Assembly (NCBI RefSeq): GCF_049856175.1 | Contig: NZ_JBNDNA010000004.1 | Location: 124,001 to 188,000, forward strand | DNA length: 64,000 nt | Reading direction: 5' to 3' | Origin: JB111 sp049856175 | Lineage (GTDB): Bacteria; Actinomycetota; Actinomycetes; Actinomycetales; Actinomycetaceae | Part shown: positions 23,815 through 32,946 of the stretch, one piece after another | How the letters are laid out: each line of letters starts with the position of its first letter | Numbering within the stretch: the stretch's first letter is position 1 | Notes under the pieces: generated by a model | Database searches by the model: none | The model's input: the letters and a program-made list of their open reading frames with translations, nothing else | What the model was told of the DNA's origin: nothing | Position numbers and translations under genes: made by a program

Positions 23815-25544
23815 GGCTCCCCGTCGCCGACACGCGCACGACCGCCCGGCAGGGCCTGCGCTTCCTGCGCGCCCACGCGGGCCAGCTCGCCGTCGTCGTC
23901 CTCGTCCAGTCGCTCGCCGCCGTCGCGGCGCTCGCGATGCCCTGGCTGCTCGGCCGGCTCGTGGACTCGGTGGCCGCCGGGACCGTCGCCGCCGAGGTCG
24001 ACGAGACGGCGCTGTGGCTCGTGGCCGCCGTCGTCGCGCAGACCCTGCTCGCGGCCTGGGCGCACCGTGCGTCGCTCGTCCTCGGCGAGCAGCTGTTCGC
24101 CGAGCTGCGGGAGGACTTCCTGCGCACCGTCACCCACCTGCCGCTGTCCACGGTCGAGCGCGCCGGCACGGGCGACCTGCTCGGCCGGACGACGAACGAC
24201 ATCGACCGCGTGCAGTGGGTGCTGAGGTTCGGGATCCCGGCGCTGCTCGTCGGGGCCACGACCGTGGTCCTCACCTACGGGGCCGCGTTCCTCGTGGACT
24301 GGCGGGTCGCGCTCGGCATGCTCGTCGGCCTGCCGCTGCTGTGGTGGAGCGCCCGTCGCTACCTGCGCCGCGCCATGCCCGCCTACCTCGCCGACTCTGC
24401 CGCGTTCGCGGACATCAACGGCGTCGTCACCGAGAACGTCGAGCAGGCCGGGACGGTCGACGCCCTCTCGCTCGGACGGCAGCGCCGCCGACGCTCGGAC
24501 GGCGCGATGGCCGAGGCCTGGCACTGGGAGGTCGTCACCATCTGGCTCCGGGTCCACCTGTTCCGCAGCCTCGAGCTGAGCTTCGTGCTGCCGCTGGCCG
24601 CGGTCGTCGTGTGGGGTGCGCTGCTCATCGAGCAGGACGTCGTCACCATCGGCGCGGTGACCACCGTGGCGCTGTACGCCATGCAGGTGCGGGCACCGTT
24701 CACCGAGCTGCTCATGTGGATCGACGAGCTGCAGGTGGCCGCCGCGTCCCTGGCCCGCATCTTCGGGATCTCGCTCGTCGAGCCCGACCGGACCGTCGGC
24801 GAGCAGCGCCCCCGCGGCGCCGAGATCAGCGCGCGCTCCGTGCGCTACGCGTACGTCGAGGGCAAGGACGTCCTGCACGGCATCGACCTCGACCTGCGGC
24901 CCGGCGAGCGCCTGGCGATCGTGGGCCCCTCGGGCGCGGGCAAGTCGACGTTCGGCCGCATGCTCGCCGGCATCCACCCGCCCACCGGCGGTGCGGTGAC
25001 CGTCGGCGGGGTCCGGCTCGTCGACCTGCCCGAGGAGGAGCTGCGGCGGCAGGTCGCGCTGGTCACCCAGGAGCACCACGTGTTCGTCGGCACGCTCGCC
25101 GACAACCTGCGGCTCGCGGACGCCGGCGTGGACGAGGCCGGGATGCGCCGCGCGCTGGACGCCGTCGACGCCCTCGACTGGGTCGACCGGCTCGAGCTCG
25201 GGCTGGAGACCGAGGTGGGCTCCGGGGCGCTCGAGCTCACACCCGCGCAGGCCCAGCAGCTCGCGCTGGCGCGGCTCGTGCTCCTCGACCCGCACACGCT
25301 CGTCCTCGACGAGGCCACCTCGCTGCTCGACCCGCGCGCCGCGCGGCACCTCGAACGGTCCCTGGGCAACGTGCTCACCGGGCGCACGGTCGTCGCCATC
25401 GCGCACCGACTGCACACTGCGCACGACGCCGACCGGGTCGCCGTCGTCGAGGACGGCCGGATCGTCGAGCTCGGCCCGCACGACGAGCTGGTCGCCGCCG
25501 GCGGCGAGTACGCGGCCCTGTGGGCGAGCTGGCAGCAGGACTGA
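23811..25544 (+). CDS. ABC exporter subunit B, canonical Walker motifs
   Basis: The 577-residue subunit has a membrane domain (about 20-310), then an ATPase domain with Walker A GPSGAGKS (372-379), Q-loop LVTQEHHVFVGTL, Walker B HTLVLDEATSLLD and the switch histidine in VAIAHRLHTAHDAD. The signature motif is lost: LTPAQAQQLALARL (from residue ~476) replaces LSGGQ. In a heterodimer its nucleotide site would pair with the intact LSGGQ of subunit A, leaving one working and one dead site. The ATG overlaps the subunit A stop (ATGA). It is convergent with the SURF1 gene, 14 nt away. Confidence 0.93.
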   Translation: MRLPVADTRTTARQGLRFLRAHAGQLAVVVLVQSLAAVAALAMPWLLGRLVDSVAAGTVAAEVDETALWLVAAVVAQTLLAAWAHRASLVLGEQLFAELREDFLRTVTHLPLSTVERAGTGDLLGRTTNDIDRVQWVLRFGIPALLVGATTVVLTYGAAFLVDWRVALGMLVGLPLLWWSARRYLRRAMPAYLADSAAFADINGVVTENVEQAGTVDALSLGRQRRRRSDGAMAEAWHWEVVTIWLRVHLFRSLELSFVLPLAAVVVWGALLIEQDVVTIGAVTTVALYAMQVRAPFTELLMWIDELQVAAASLARIFGISLVEPDRTVGEQRPRGAEISARSVRYAYVEGKDVLHGIDLDLRPGERLAIVGPSGAGKSTFGRMLAGIHPPTGGAVTVGGVRLVDLPEEELRRQVALVTQEHHVFVGTLADNLRLADAGVDEAGMRRALDAVDALDWVDRLELGLETEVGSGALELTPAQAQQLALARLVLLDPHTLVLDEATSLLDPRAARHLERSLGNVLTGRTVVAIAHRLHTAHDADRVAVVEDGRIVELGPHDELVAAGGEYAALWASWQQD

Positions 25545-25558
25545 GCGCAGGCCGGCAG

Positions 25559-26761
25559 TCAGTCGGCGGTCGCTCGGCCGACTGATCCGTCGCCCGCCGA
25601 CACGAGCCGGGCGTCGGCGTCTGCCTCGGCGTCGGGCCCGACCGGCTCCGCGTCGAGCAGCTCCTCGTCGCGGCGGTCGAGCGCGTCGTCGCGGACGAGG
25701 CGCCACCAGAGCCACAGCGCGAAGCCGCCGAAGACGAGCCACTCGATCGCGTACGCGAGGTTCTGGATGTTGAGCCCGGTCTCGACCGCGATGGTCGGGT
25801 CCGGCGCCTGCTCGAGCGCGTCGTCGGCGCCATGGAGCGGGACCCAGCCCTCACCGTCGTGCGCGCCCTGGACGAGGTAGCCCGAGAAGGTCGGACCGCC
25901 CCACTCGCCGGCGAGGCCGGGCGTGGAGATGGACAGGGCGGTGCCGGGCGCCGCGTCGCCCGTGCGCTGCGCCTCGGAGTTCGACAGGTGGCCGGTCACC
26001 GTGACCTCCCCGTCCGGGACGTCGAGCGCCGCCGGGTCGGCAGGTTGCGCCCCGGCGTCGGTCACCGAGACGTCGTCGGCGGGGAGCCATCCGCGCAGGA
26101 CAGGGATCATCGCGCCGGCGTCGGGACCGTCGGTCAGCCGCAGCGCCGTGACGACGAGGACCGCGGGCTCCCCCTCGACGGCACGGTCGACGACGAGGAC
26201 CTGGTTCTCGGGCTCCCACCGCCCGATGACACTCACTCCGGTGGCGTAGACGTCGGAGGAGAAGCTCGACTGCGCCCGCAGGGCGTCGTCCAGCGGCACC
26301 GGGTCGGCCTCGAGCGTGGCGGCGTGCTCGGCGATCGCGCGCTCGGCCCCCCGCAGCGAGGCCCGGTCGAGCTGCCAGGCGGCGAGCTGCACGCACACGA
26401 CGGCGGCCGCCAGGAGCAGCACGAGGAGCCCGACCATCCGCAGCGAGAAGGCCGAGCGCCACAGCTCGCGGGCCGAGACCTTCGGGCGAGGCGCCCGGCG
26501 ACGACGTGTGCGGCCGGCGGAGGCGTCGGGCGCGGGGGCGGTGTCCGCGGCGATGGCGGCGGGGTCCCGGTCCGGCGCGATCCCGCGGGCGGGAGGCGGA
26601 ACGGGGTCGTCCCCGTCGCCGCCGGTCGCGGCGTCCTCCGCCGCCTCGTCGTCGCCACGGCCGGGCAGGGCCGTCGCCAGGCCGCCACGGGCGCCGGTGC
26701 GCCCCGGCTCACCGCCGGTACGCCCCGACCCGCCGGGTAAGCGCTCGGCGACAGGGTCCAT
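25559..26761 (-). CDS. SURF1 family protein (cytochrome c oxidase assembly)
   Basis: SURF1 proteins sit in the cytoplasmic membrane and help mature the heme-copper oxidase. The 400-residue product has a disordered Gly/Asp/Pro-rich N-terminal extension (about 1-95), a first membrane segment (about 107-127) followed by AAWQLDRASLRGAERAIAEH, an exported domain with GRWEPENQVLVVDRAVEGEPAVLVVTALRL, VLRGWLPADD and TFSGYLVQGAHDGEGWVPL, and a second membrane segment (about 338-356: NLAYAIEWLVFGGFALWLWW). This order matches SURF1; the N-terminal extension and an acidic C-tail make it longer than the usual ~250. No oxidase gene is nearby. Start follows TACCCT at 6 nt. Confidence 0.9.
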   Translation of the reverse strand: MDPVAERLPGGSGRTGGEPGRTGARGGLATALPGRGDDEAAEDAATGGDGDDPVPPPARGIAPDRDPAAIAADTAPAPDASAGRTRRRRAPRPKVSARELWRSAFSLRMVGLLVLLLAAAVVCVQLAAWQLDRASLRGAERAIAEHAATLEADPVPLDDALRAQSSFSSDVYATGVSVIGRWEPENQVLVVDRAVEGEPAVLVVTALRLTDGPDAGAMIPVLRGWLPADDVSVTDAGAQPADPAALDVPDGEVTVTGHLSNSEAQRTGDAAPGTALSISTPGLAGEWGGPTFSGYLVQGAHDGEGWVPLHGADDALEQAPDPTIAVETGLNIQNLAYAIEWLVFGGFALWLWWRLVRDDALDRRDEELLDAEPVGPDAEADADARLVSAGDGSVGRATAD

Positions 26762-26767
26762 CGTCCC

Positions 26768-26773
26768 AGGGTA
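26768..26773 (-). promoter_or_regulatory. -10-like hexamer, probable leaderless promoter of the SURF1 gene
   Basis: TACCCT (minus strand) ends 6 nt before the ATG at 26761. Confidence 0.55.
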
Positions 26774-26840
26774 GGCGAGCACAGGCACTGTTGACTGAGC
26801 CGGCCGACGCGCGGACGCCGCCGATCTGGAAGCATCGAGG

Positions 26841-26877
26841 CTGCGTCCCGTCCTCCCCAGGACTGCGTCCCGTCCTC
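26841..26877. repeat. 15-bp direct repeat, 22 bp apart, upstream of pta
   Basis: ctgcgtcccgtcctc occurs at 26841-26855 and 26863-26877. The 22-bp spacing keeps both copies on nearly the same face of the helix. Confidence 0.5.
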
Positions 26878-26897
26878 TCCCGTAAGGAGCCCGGAGC

Positions 26898-28970
26898 ATG
26901 ACCCAGAGCCTGTACATCGCCTCGATCGAGGGGTTCACGGGAAAGTCACTGGTCGCGCTCGGCGTGGTCGACCAGCTCGCCCGGCGCGCGTCCCGGGTCG
27001 GCGTCTTCCGGCCGCTCGTGGAGTCCCGCGAGGAGCGCGACCCCGTCCTCGAGCTCCTGCTCGAGCACGACGCCGTCGACCTCGGGTTCGACGAGTGCCT
27101 GGGCGTGACCTACGACGAGTGGTTCGCCGACGAGGAGGCGGCGCTGACGACCATCGTCGAGCGCTACCGGGCGGTGGCCCGGCAGACCGACGTCGTCGTG
27201 GTCGTGGGCTCGGACTACACGGACGTGACGACGCCGACCGAGCTCGCGTCCAACGCGCGGATCGCGGCGAACCTCGGGGCGCCCGTGCTCCTGGTGGTCC
27301 GCGGTCTCGGGCGCAGCGTCGACGAGATCCGCCAGGTCGTCGGCGTGGGCACCAACGAGATCACCCAGGGGCACGCGACCACGGTCGGCGTGGTCGTCAA
27401 CCGGTGCGAGGCCGACCGGGTCGAGGAGGTCCGCGCAGCGTTGAAGGACGAGCCCCTGGACACCGGCGTCCTGCCCGAGATCCCCGTGCTGTCGGCGCCG
27501 ACCGTCGACGAGGTCCGCGAGGCCCTCGGGGGACGCCTGTACATGGGCGAGCCCGACCTGCTCTCCCGCGAGGCCGAGCACATCCTCGTCACCGGGATGA
27601 ACGCCGAGCACATCATCGAACGGCTGCGCGAGGGCACGCTCGTCATCGCGCCCGCGGACCGGGTCGATGCCGTCCTCGCCGTCATCGCCTCCCACGCGGC
27701 CGACGGCTTCCCCTCGCTGTCCGGGCTCGTGCTCAACGGCGGTCACCTGCCCAGCGAGCAGCTACGGCAGCTCATGTCGGGCCTCGTCGACCGGCTCCCC
27801 GTCATCACGACCGAGGACGACACGTTCGAGACGGCGCTCAAGGTCTCCGGCACGCGCGGCGTGATGTCCCGCCACACCCAGCGCAAGAGGGACCTCGCGC
27901 TCGGCGTCGTCGAGCAGAACCTCGACGCCGACCGGCTGCTCGGGCTCATCGACGTCCCGGCCAGCGAGGTCGTCACGCCGCTGATGTTCGAGGCGACCCT
28001 GCTCGACCGCGCGCGGTCCGACCGGCAGCACATCGTGCTCCCCGAGGGTGACGACGACCGGATCCTCCGCGCGGCGTCGACGGTGCTCTCCCGCCAGGTC
28101 GCGGACCTGACGATCCTCGGCAAGGAGTCGGAGGTACGGGCGCGGGCCGCCGAGCTCGGCCTCGACATCGACGCCGCGCGCGTCGTCGACCCGGCCACCT
28201 CGGAGCACGTGGAGGAGTTCGCCGCCGAGTACGCCCGGCTGCGCGAGCACAAGGGCATGACGCTGGAGCGGGCGCGCGAGGTCATCACCGACGTCTCCTA
28301 CTTCGGCACGCTCATGGTCCACCTCGGGCTCGCGGGCGGGATGGTCTCCGGCGCCGCGCACACCACCGCCCACACGATCAAGCCGTCGTTCGAGATCATC
28401 AAGACCCGGCCGGGCGTCTCGATCGTCAGCTCGGTGTTCTTCATGTGCCTCGCGGACCGCGTCCTCGTCTACGGCGACTGCGCCGTCAACCCGGACCCGA
28501 CGGCGGACCAGCTCGCCGACATCGCCATCAGCTCGGCGGACACCGCAGCGCAGTTCGGCGTCGACCCGCGCATCGCGATGCTCTCCTACTCCACCGGCGC
28601 GTCCGGCGCCGGCGCCGAGGTGGAGAAGGTGCGCTCGGCGACGGACACGGTGCGGGAGCGGGCCGCCGAGCTCGTCGTCGAGGGCCCCATCCAGTACGAC
28701 GCCGCCGTCGACGCCTCCGTGGCCTCGAAGAAGCTGCCCGGCAGCGAGGTCGCGGGCCGGGCGACGGTCTTCATCTTCCCCGACCTCAACACGGGCAACA
28801 ACACGTACAAGGCGGTCCAGCGCTCGGCCGGGGCCGTCGCCGTGGGCCCGGTCCTGCAGGGCCTGCGCAAGCCGGTCAACGACCTCTCCCGCGGGGCACT
28901 GGTCGGAGACATCGTCAACACCGTCGCCATCACGGCCGTCCAGGCCCAGGCGCAGAAGGAGAACGCATGA
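26898..28970 (+). CDS. pta: Phosphate acetyltransferase, three-domain type
   Basis: Pta interconverts acetyl-CoA and acetyl phosphate. The 690-residue product has a P-loop-like N-terminal domain (LYIASIEGFTGKSLVALGVVDQL, residues ~5-190), a DRTGG domain (about 215-330) and the catalytic PTA_PTB domain (about 365-690) with DRQHIVLPEGDDDRILRAA, GMVSGAAHTTAHTIKP, VNPDPTADQLADIAISSA, MLSYSTGASGAG, FPDLNTGNNTYKAVQR and KPVNDLSRGA. Length matches the long Pta class. AAGGAG lies about 9 nt before the ATG. It overlaps ackA by 4 nt. Confidence 0.97.
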   Translation: MTQSLYIASIEGFTGKSLVALGVVDQLARRASRVGVFRPLVESREERDPVLELLLEHDAVDLGFDECLGVTYDEWFADEEAALTTIVERYRAVARQTDVVVVVGSDYTDVTTPTELASNARIAANLGAPVLLVVRGLGRSVDEIRQVVGVGTNEITQGHATTVGVVVNRCEADRVEEVRAALKDEPLDTGVLPEIPVLSAPTVDEVREALGGRLYMGEPDLLSREAEHILVTGMNAEHIIERLREGTLVIAPADRVDAVLAVIASHAADGFPSLSGLVLNGGHLPSEQLRQLMSGLVDRLPVITTEDDTFETALKVSGTRGVMSRHTQRKRDLALGVVEQNLDADRLLGLIDVPASEVVTPLMFEATLLDRARSDRQHIVLPEGDDDRILRAASTVLSRQVADLTILGKESEVRARAAELGLDIDAARVVDPATSEHVEEFAAEYARLREHKGMTLERAREVITDVSYFGTLMVHLGLAGGMVSGAAHTTAHTIKPSFEIIKTRPGVSIVSSVFFMCLADRVLVYGDCAVNPDPTADQLADIAISSADTAAQFGVDPRIAMLSYSTGASGAGAEVEKVRSATDTVRERAAELVVEGPIQYDAAVDASVASKKLPGSEVAGRATVFIFPDLNTGNNTYKAVQRSAGAVAVGPVLQGLRKPVNDLSRGALVGDIVNTVAITAVQAQAQKENA

Positions 28971-30154
28971 GCGGCACCGTCCTCGTCGTCAACTCGGGAT
29001 CGTCGTCGATCAAGTACCAGCTGGTCGACCCCGACACCGCGGACGTCGTCGCCTCCGGCCTGCTCGAGCGGATCGGCGAGGTCTCCGGGCACCTGCGGCA
29101 CACGACCGGGGACGGGACCACCGAACGGGACCTGCCCGTGCCGGACCACACCGCCGGGCTCGCGGCGGTGCTGGAGGCGTTCGACGAGCTCGGGCCGGTC
29201 CTCGCCGACGCCGGGATCCGCGCGGTGGGCCACCGGGTCGTCCAGGGCGGCGCGGAGTTCTCCGGCCCGGTCGAGCTCGACGACGACGCCGTGGAGCGCA
29301 TCGACGCGCTCTCCCCGCTCGCCCCGCTGCACAACCCCGGCAACGTCGCCGGCATCAGGGTGGCGCGCGAGCTCGTGCCGGACGTCCCGCACGTGGCCGT
29401 CTTCGACACCGCGTTCTTCGCCGACCTGCCGGCGGCCGCAGCCACCTACGCGCTCGAGCGGACCACCGCCGAGCGGTACGCGGTCAAGCGCTACGGGGCG
29501 CACGGGACCTCGCACGAGCTCGTATCAAGGGCCGTGAGCGAGCGCCTCGGGCGCGACGACCTGCGCCAGATCGTCCTGCACCTGGGCAACGGGGCGTCGG
29601 CGTCGGCGGTCCGCGCCGGACGAGCGGTGGACACGTCGATGGGACTCACGCCGCTGGAGGGCCTGGTCATGGGGACCCGCACCGGGGACATCGACCCGGC
29701 GGTCGCCTTCCACCTGCACCGGGTCGGCGGGCTCGACGTGGCCGAGATCGACGACCTGTTCAACAAGCGGTCCGGCCTCAAGGGCATGACCGGGCACAAC
29801 GACATGCGTGAGGTCCGCGAGCTGGCCGGAGCCGGCGACGCCGACGCCCGGCTCGCCCTCGACGTCTACGCGCACCGGCTGCGCAAGTACATCGGCGCGT
29901 ACGCGGCCGTCATGGGCGGGCTCGACGCGGTGACGTTCACCGCCGGCGTGGGCGAGAACGACGCCCTCATCAGGGCCGAGGTCCTCGCTCCCCTGGCCTT
30001 CCTCGGGATCGAGCTCGACGACGACGCGAACACCGCGCGCTCGGGCGAGCCGCGGGTGATCTCGACGCCGGGCTCGGCCGTGACGGTGCTGGTGGTGCCG
30101 ACGAACGAGGAGCTGGCGATCGCTCGGCAGACGATCGAGGTCAGCGGCGCCTGA
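28967..30154 (+). CDS. ackA: Acetate kinase
   Basis: AckA makes acetate and ATP from acetyl phosphate, completing the Pta-AckA pathway with the gene before it. The 395-residue product has the opening VLVVNSGSSSIKYQL, GHRVVQGGAEFSGPV, the catalytic FDTAFFADLP and KRYGAHGTSHE blocks, QIVLHLGNGASASAV with DTSMGLTPLEGLVMGTRTGDIDP, and GVGENDALIRAEV near the end. The ATG sits inside the pta stop (ATGA). A strong hairpin ends the operon before the convergent fumC. Confidence 0.97.
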   Translation: MSGTVLVVNSGSSSIKYQLVDPDTADVVASGLLERIGEVSGHLRHTTGDGTTERDLPVPDHTAGLAAVLEAFDELGPVLADAGIRAVGHRVVQGGAEFSGPVELDDDAVERIDALSPLAPLHNPGNVAGIRVARELVPDVPHVAVFDTAFFADLPAAAATYALERTTAERYAVKRYGAHGTSHELVSRAVSERLGRDDLRQIVLHLGNGASASAVRAGRAVDTSMGLTPLEGLVMGTRTGDIDPAVAFHLHRVGGLDVAEIDDLFNKRSGLKGMTGHNDMREVRELAGAGDADARLALDVYAHRLRKYIGAYAAVMGGLDAVTFTAGVGENDALIRAEVLAPLAFLGIELDDDANTARSGEPRVISTPGSAVTVLVVPTNEELAIARQTIEVSGA

Positions 30155-30197
30155 CCGACGCCGTCGACGGCAGCCCCGCGCCGAGCTGGACCAGAGG

Positions 30198-30234
30198 CCC
30201 TCGAGATGGACCGTGCAGAGGTCCATCTCGAGGG
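30198..30234. terminator. Bidirectional hairpin between ackA and fumC
   Basis: CCCTCGAGATGGACC (30198-30212) pairs perfectly with 30220-30234 over a 7-nt loop. It lies 44 nt past ackA and 31 nt past fumC, so it may serve both. Confidence 0.8.
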
Positions 30235-30264
30235 TGTCGGGTCCAGCGCGGCCCGGACGGAGGC

Positions 30265-31659
30265 TCAGGCCTGGTTCGGGCCCGTCATCGTGCGGACGTC
30301 GAGGAGCTCGTCGAGCTGGGTCTCGGTGATCTCGCCGCGCTCGACGTAGCCGAGGTCGCGGGTCGCCTCGCGGATCGTCAGGTCCGCCGCGACCGAGTGC
30401 TTGGCGATCTTCGCCGCCGCCTCGTAGCCGATGACCCGGTTGAGCGGGGTGACGATCGACGGCGAGGACTCGGCCAGCCGCAGGCAGCGCTCCTCGTCGG
30501 CCTCGAGCCCGTCGATGCAGCGCTCGGCGAGCACGCGCGAGACGTTGCCGAGGATCGTCATCGACTCGAGCAGGTTCTGCGCCATCACCGGCAGCATGAC
30601 GAGCAGGTCGAAGTTGCCCTGCGCACCGGCGAAGGCGATGGCCGCGTCGTTGCCGATGACCTGGGCGGCGACCATGACGGCCGCCTCCGGCAGCACCGGG
30701 TTGACCTTGCCGGGCATGATCGAGGAGCCGGGCTGCAGGTCGGGCAGGCGCAGCTCGCCCAGGCCGGTGCGGGGCCCGGAGCCGCCCCAGCGGATGTCGT
30801 TGGCGATCTTCGTCAGGGAGACGGCGGTCGCGCGCAGGGCGCCGGAGGTCTCCACCGCGGAATCGAGCGCGGCCTGCGCCTCGAAGTGGTTCGGCGCCTC
30901 GGTCAGCGGCAGCCCGGTGTTCTCCGCGATGAGGGAGATGACGCGGGGCGCGAACCCCTCGGGGGTGTTGATGCCGGTCCCGACGGCGGTGCCGCCGAGG
31001 GGGAGCTCGGCCAGCCGCGGCAGGGTCGCCTCGATGCGGGAGATGCCGTTGCGGATCTGCTGGGCGTAGCCGGAGAACTCCTGCCCGAGGGTGATCGGGG
31101 TGGCGTCCATGAGGTGGGTGCGGCCCGACTTCACGACGTCGGCGAACTCGCTCGCCTTGCGCTCGAGGGACTCGGCCAGGACGGTGAGGTTCGGGATGAG
31201 CCCGGTGGTCGCGAGCCCGACGGCGGCGATGTGGATCGCGGACGGGAAGGTGTCGTTCGACGACTGGGACGCGTTGACGTGGTCGTTCGGGTGCACCGCG
31301 AGGCCCGAGTCGCGCGAGGCGATCGTGGCGATGACCTCGTTGGTGTTCATGTTCGAGCTCGTGCCGGAGCCGGTCTGGAAGACGTCGATCGGGAACTCGC
31401 CGTCGTGGTCCCCCGCGACGACCTGCTCGGCGGCCGCCACGATCGCGGCGGAGACGTCCTTGTCGATGACGCCGAGCTCCGCGTTGGCGATGGCCGCCGC
31501 ACGCTTGATCTGCCCGATGGCGTGGATATGCTGCGGAGTGAGGGTCTTGCCCGAGATCGGGAAGTTCTCCACGGCCCGCTGCGTCTGCGCGGCGTACAGG
31601 GCGTCCGCCGGGACGCGCACCTCGCCCATGGTGTCGTGCTCGATCCGGAACTCAGTCAC
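30265..31659 (-). CDS. fumC: Class II fumarate hydratase
   Basis: FumC hydrates fumarate to malate without an iron-sulfur cluster. The 464-residue product shows DTMGEVRVPADALYAAQTQRAVENFPIS, FQTGSGTSSNMNTNEV, NDHVNASQSSNDTFPSA, RTHLMDATPITLGQEFSGY, GGTAVGTGINTPEGF and the family signature GSSIMPGKVNPVLPEA, whose flexible loop carries the catalytic Ser. Family length. GTG at 31659 is preceded by AGAGGAAG. It stands alone; sdh and suc genes are elsewhere in the window. Confidence 0.97.
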   Translation of the reverse strand: MTEFRIEHDTMGEVRVPADALYAAQTQRAVENFPISGKTLTPQHIHAIGQIKRAAAIANAELGVIDKDVSAAIVAAAEQVVAGDHDGEFPIDVFQTGSGTSSNMNTNEVIATIASRDSGLAVHPNDHVNASQSSNDTFPSAIHIAAVGLATTGLIPNLTVLAESLERKASEFADVVKSGRTHLMDATPITLGQEFSGYAQQIRNGISRIEATLPRLAELPLGGTAVGTGINTPEGFAPRVISLIAENTGLPLTEAPNHFEAQAALDSAVETSGALRATAVSLTKIANDIRWGGSGPRTGLGELRLPDLQPGSSIMPGKVNPVLPEAAVMVAAQVIGNDAAIAFAGAQGNFDLLVMLPVMAQNLLESMTILGNVSRVLAERCIDGLEADEERCLRLAESSPSIVTPLNRVIGYEAAAKIAKHSVAADLTIREATRDLGYVERGEITETQLDELLDVRTMTGPNQA

Positions 31660-31756
31660 GTCGTCGTCTTCCTCTCGCTGCGCCGGTCACGGGCGCGACC
31701 GCGCGCCCGCCGCGCACAGTGTCCCACCGGCAGCGGCACCGGGTGCGCCGCCCGGC

Positions 31757-32881
31757 TCAGGACGCCTGGTACGGCGAGACGACGACCTCGACCCGCTGGA
31801 ACTCCTTGACGTCGGAGTAGCCCGTCGTCGCCATCGCACGCCGCAGCGCACCCATGAGGTTCACGGTGCCGTCCGCGCGGTCGGAGGGCCCGTGCAGGAT
31901 CTCCTCGAGCGTCCCCGCAGTGCCGACCTGGACGCGCGCGCCCCGCGGCAGCTGCGGGTGGTGGGCCTCGGACCCCCAGTGCCAGCCCCGGCCGGGCGCC
32001 TCCTCGGCGCGGGCGAGCGCGGCCCCCAGCATCACGGCGTCCGCACCGCAGGCCACGGCCTTGACGAGGTTGCCGGCGTGCCCGACCCCGCCGTCGGCGA
32101 CGACGTGGACGTACCTGCCGCCCGACTCGTCGAGGTAGTCGCGACGGGCGGCGGCGACGTCGGCGATCGCCGAGGCCATCGGCACGTGGATGCCGAGGGT
32201 CTGACGCGTCGTGGAGGCGGCGCCGCCGCCAAAGCCGACGAGCACGCCGGCCGCGCCGGTGCGCATGAGGTGCAGGGCGGCCGTGTAGGTGGCCGCGCCT
32301 CCGACGAGCACGGGGACGTCCAGCTCGTAGATGAAACGCTTGAGGTTGAGCGGCTCGGCCGCCGACGACACGTGCTCGGCGGACACGGTGGTGCCCCGGA
32401 TGACGAACAGGTCGACGCCGGCCTGCACGACCGTGCGCCAGTGCTCCTGGGTGCGCTGCGGGGACAACGAGCCGGCGACCGTCACACCGCTCGCCCGGAT
32501 CTCCTTGAGGCGGGCCGTGATGAGCTCGGCCTTGATCGGCTCGTCGTAGATCTCCTTCATCCGGTTGATCGCGGCGTCGGCGTCGAGCCCGGCGATCTCC
32601 GCGTAGAGCGGTTCCGGGTCCTCGTAGCGTGTCCACAGGCCCTCGAGGTCGAGGACCCCGATGCCGCCGTGCCGGCCCAGGGCGACGGCCGTGGCCGGCG
32701 ACATCACCGAGTCCATCGGCGCCGCGAGCACGGGGATGTCCACGTGGTAGGCGTCGATCTGCCAGGCGATCGACACGTCCTCCGGGTCGCGCGTGCGTCG
32801 GGAGGGCACGACGGCGACGTCGTCGAAGGAGTATGCGCGGCGGCCGCGCTTGCCACGTCCGATCTCGATCTCGATGCTCAC
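31757..32881 (-). CDS. guaB3: GuaB3-type IMP dehydrogenase-related protein
   Basis: The 374-residue product is an IMPDH/GMP reductase-fold barrel without CBS domains, as in the actinobacterial GuaB3 class (mycobacterial guaB3 lies beside guaB2). It has SFDDVAVVPSRRTRDPEDV, DIPVLAAPMDSVMSP, a nucleotide-loop block VVADGGVGHAGNLVKAVACGADAVMLG and AGTLEEILHGPSDRADGTVNLMGALRRAM. In the catalytic loop, canonical G-P-G-S-I-C-T-T-R becomes GGGAASTTR, so the catalytic Cys is S223. Classical IMPDH chemistry through a Cys adduct is therefore unlikely; its true activity is uncertain. GTG start, with TAGCCT 6 nt upstream. Confidence 0.9.
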   Translation of the reverse strand: MSIEIEIGRGKRGRRAYSFDDVAVVPSRRTRDPEDVSIAWQIDAYHVDIPVLAAPMDSVMSPATAVALGRHGGIGVLDLEGLWTRYEDPEPLYAEIAGLDADAAINRMKEIYDEPIKAELITARLKEIRASGVTVAGSLSPQRTQEHWRTVVQAGVDLFVIRGTTVSAEHVSSAAEPLNLKRFIYELDVPVLVGGAATYTAALHLMRTGAAGVLVGFGGGAASTTRQTLGIHVPMASAIADVAAARRDYLDESGGRYVHVVADGGVGHAGNLVKAVACGADAVMLGAALARAEEAPGRGWHWGSEAHHPQLPRGARVQVGTAGTLEEILHGPSDRADGTVNLMGALRRAMATTGYSDVKEFQRVEVVVSPYQAS

Positions 32882-32887
32882 GTGTGG

Positions 32888-32893
32888 AGGCTA
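32888..32893 (-). promoter_or_regulatory. -10-like hexamer, probable leaderless promoter of guaB3
   Basis: TAGCCT (minus strand) ends 6 nt before the GTG at 32881. Confidence 0.55.
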
Positions 32894-32946
32894 CCTGCAC
32901 GACGTCGGTGGGCTCTGCGACAGTGGCCCAGACGTCAGGAGGACGG

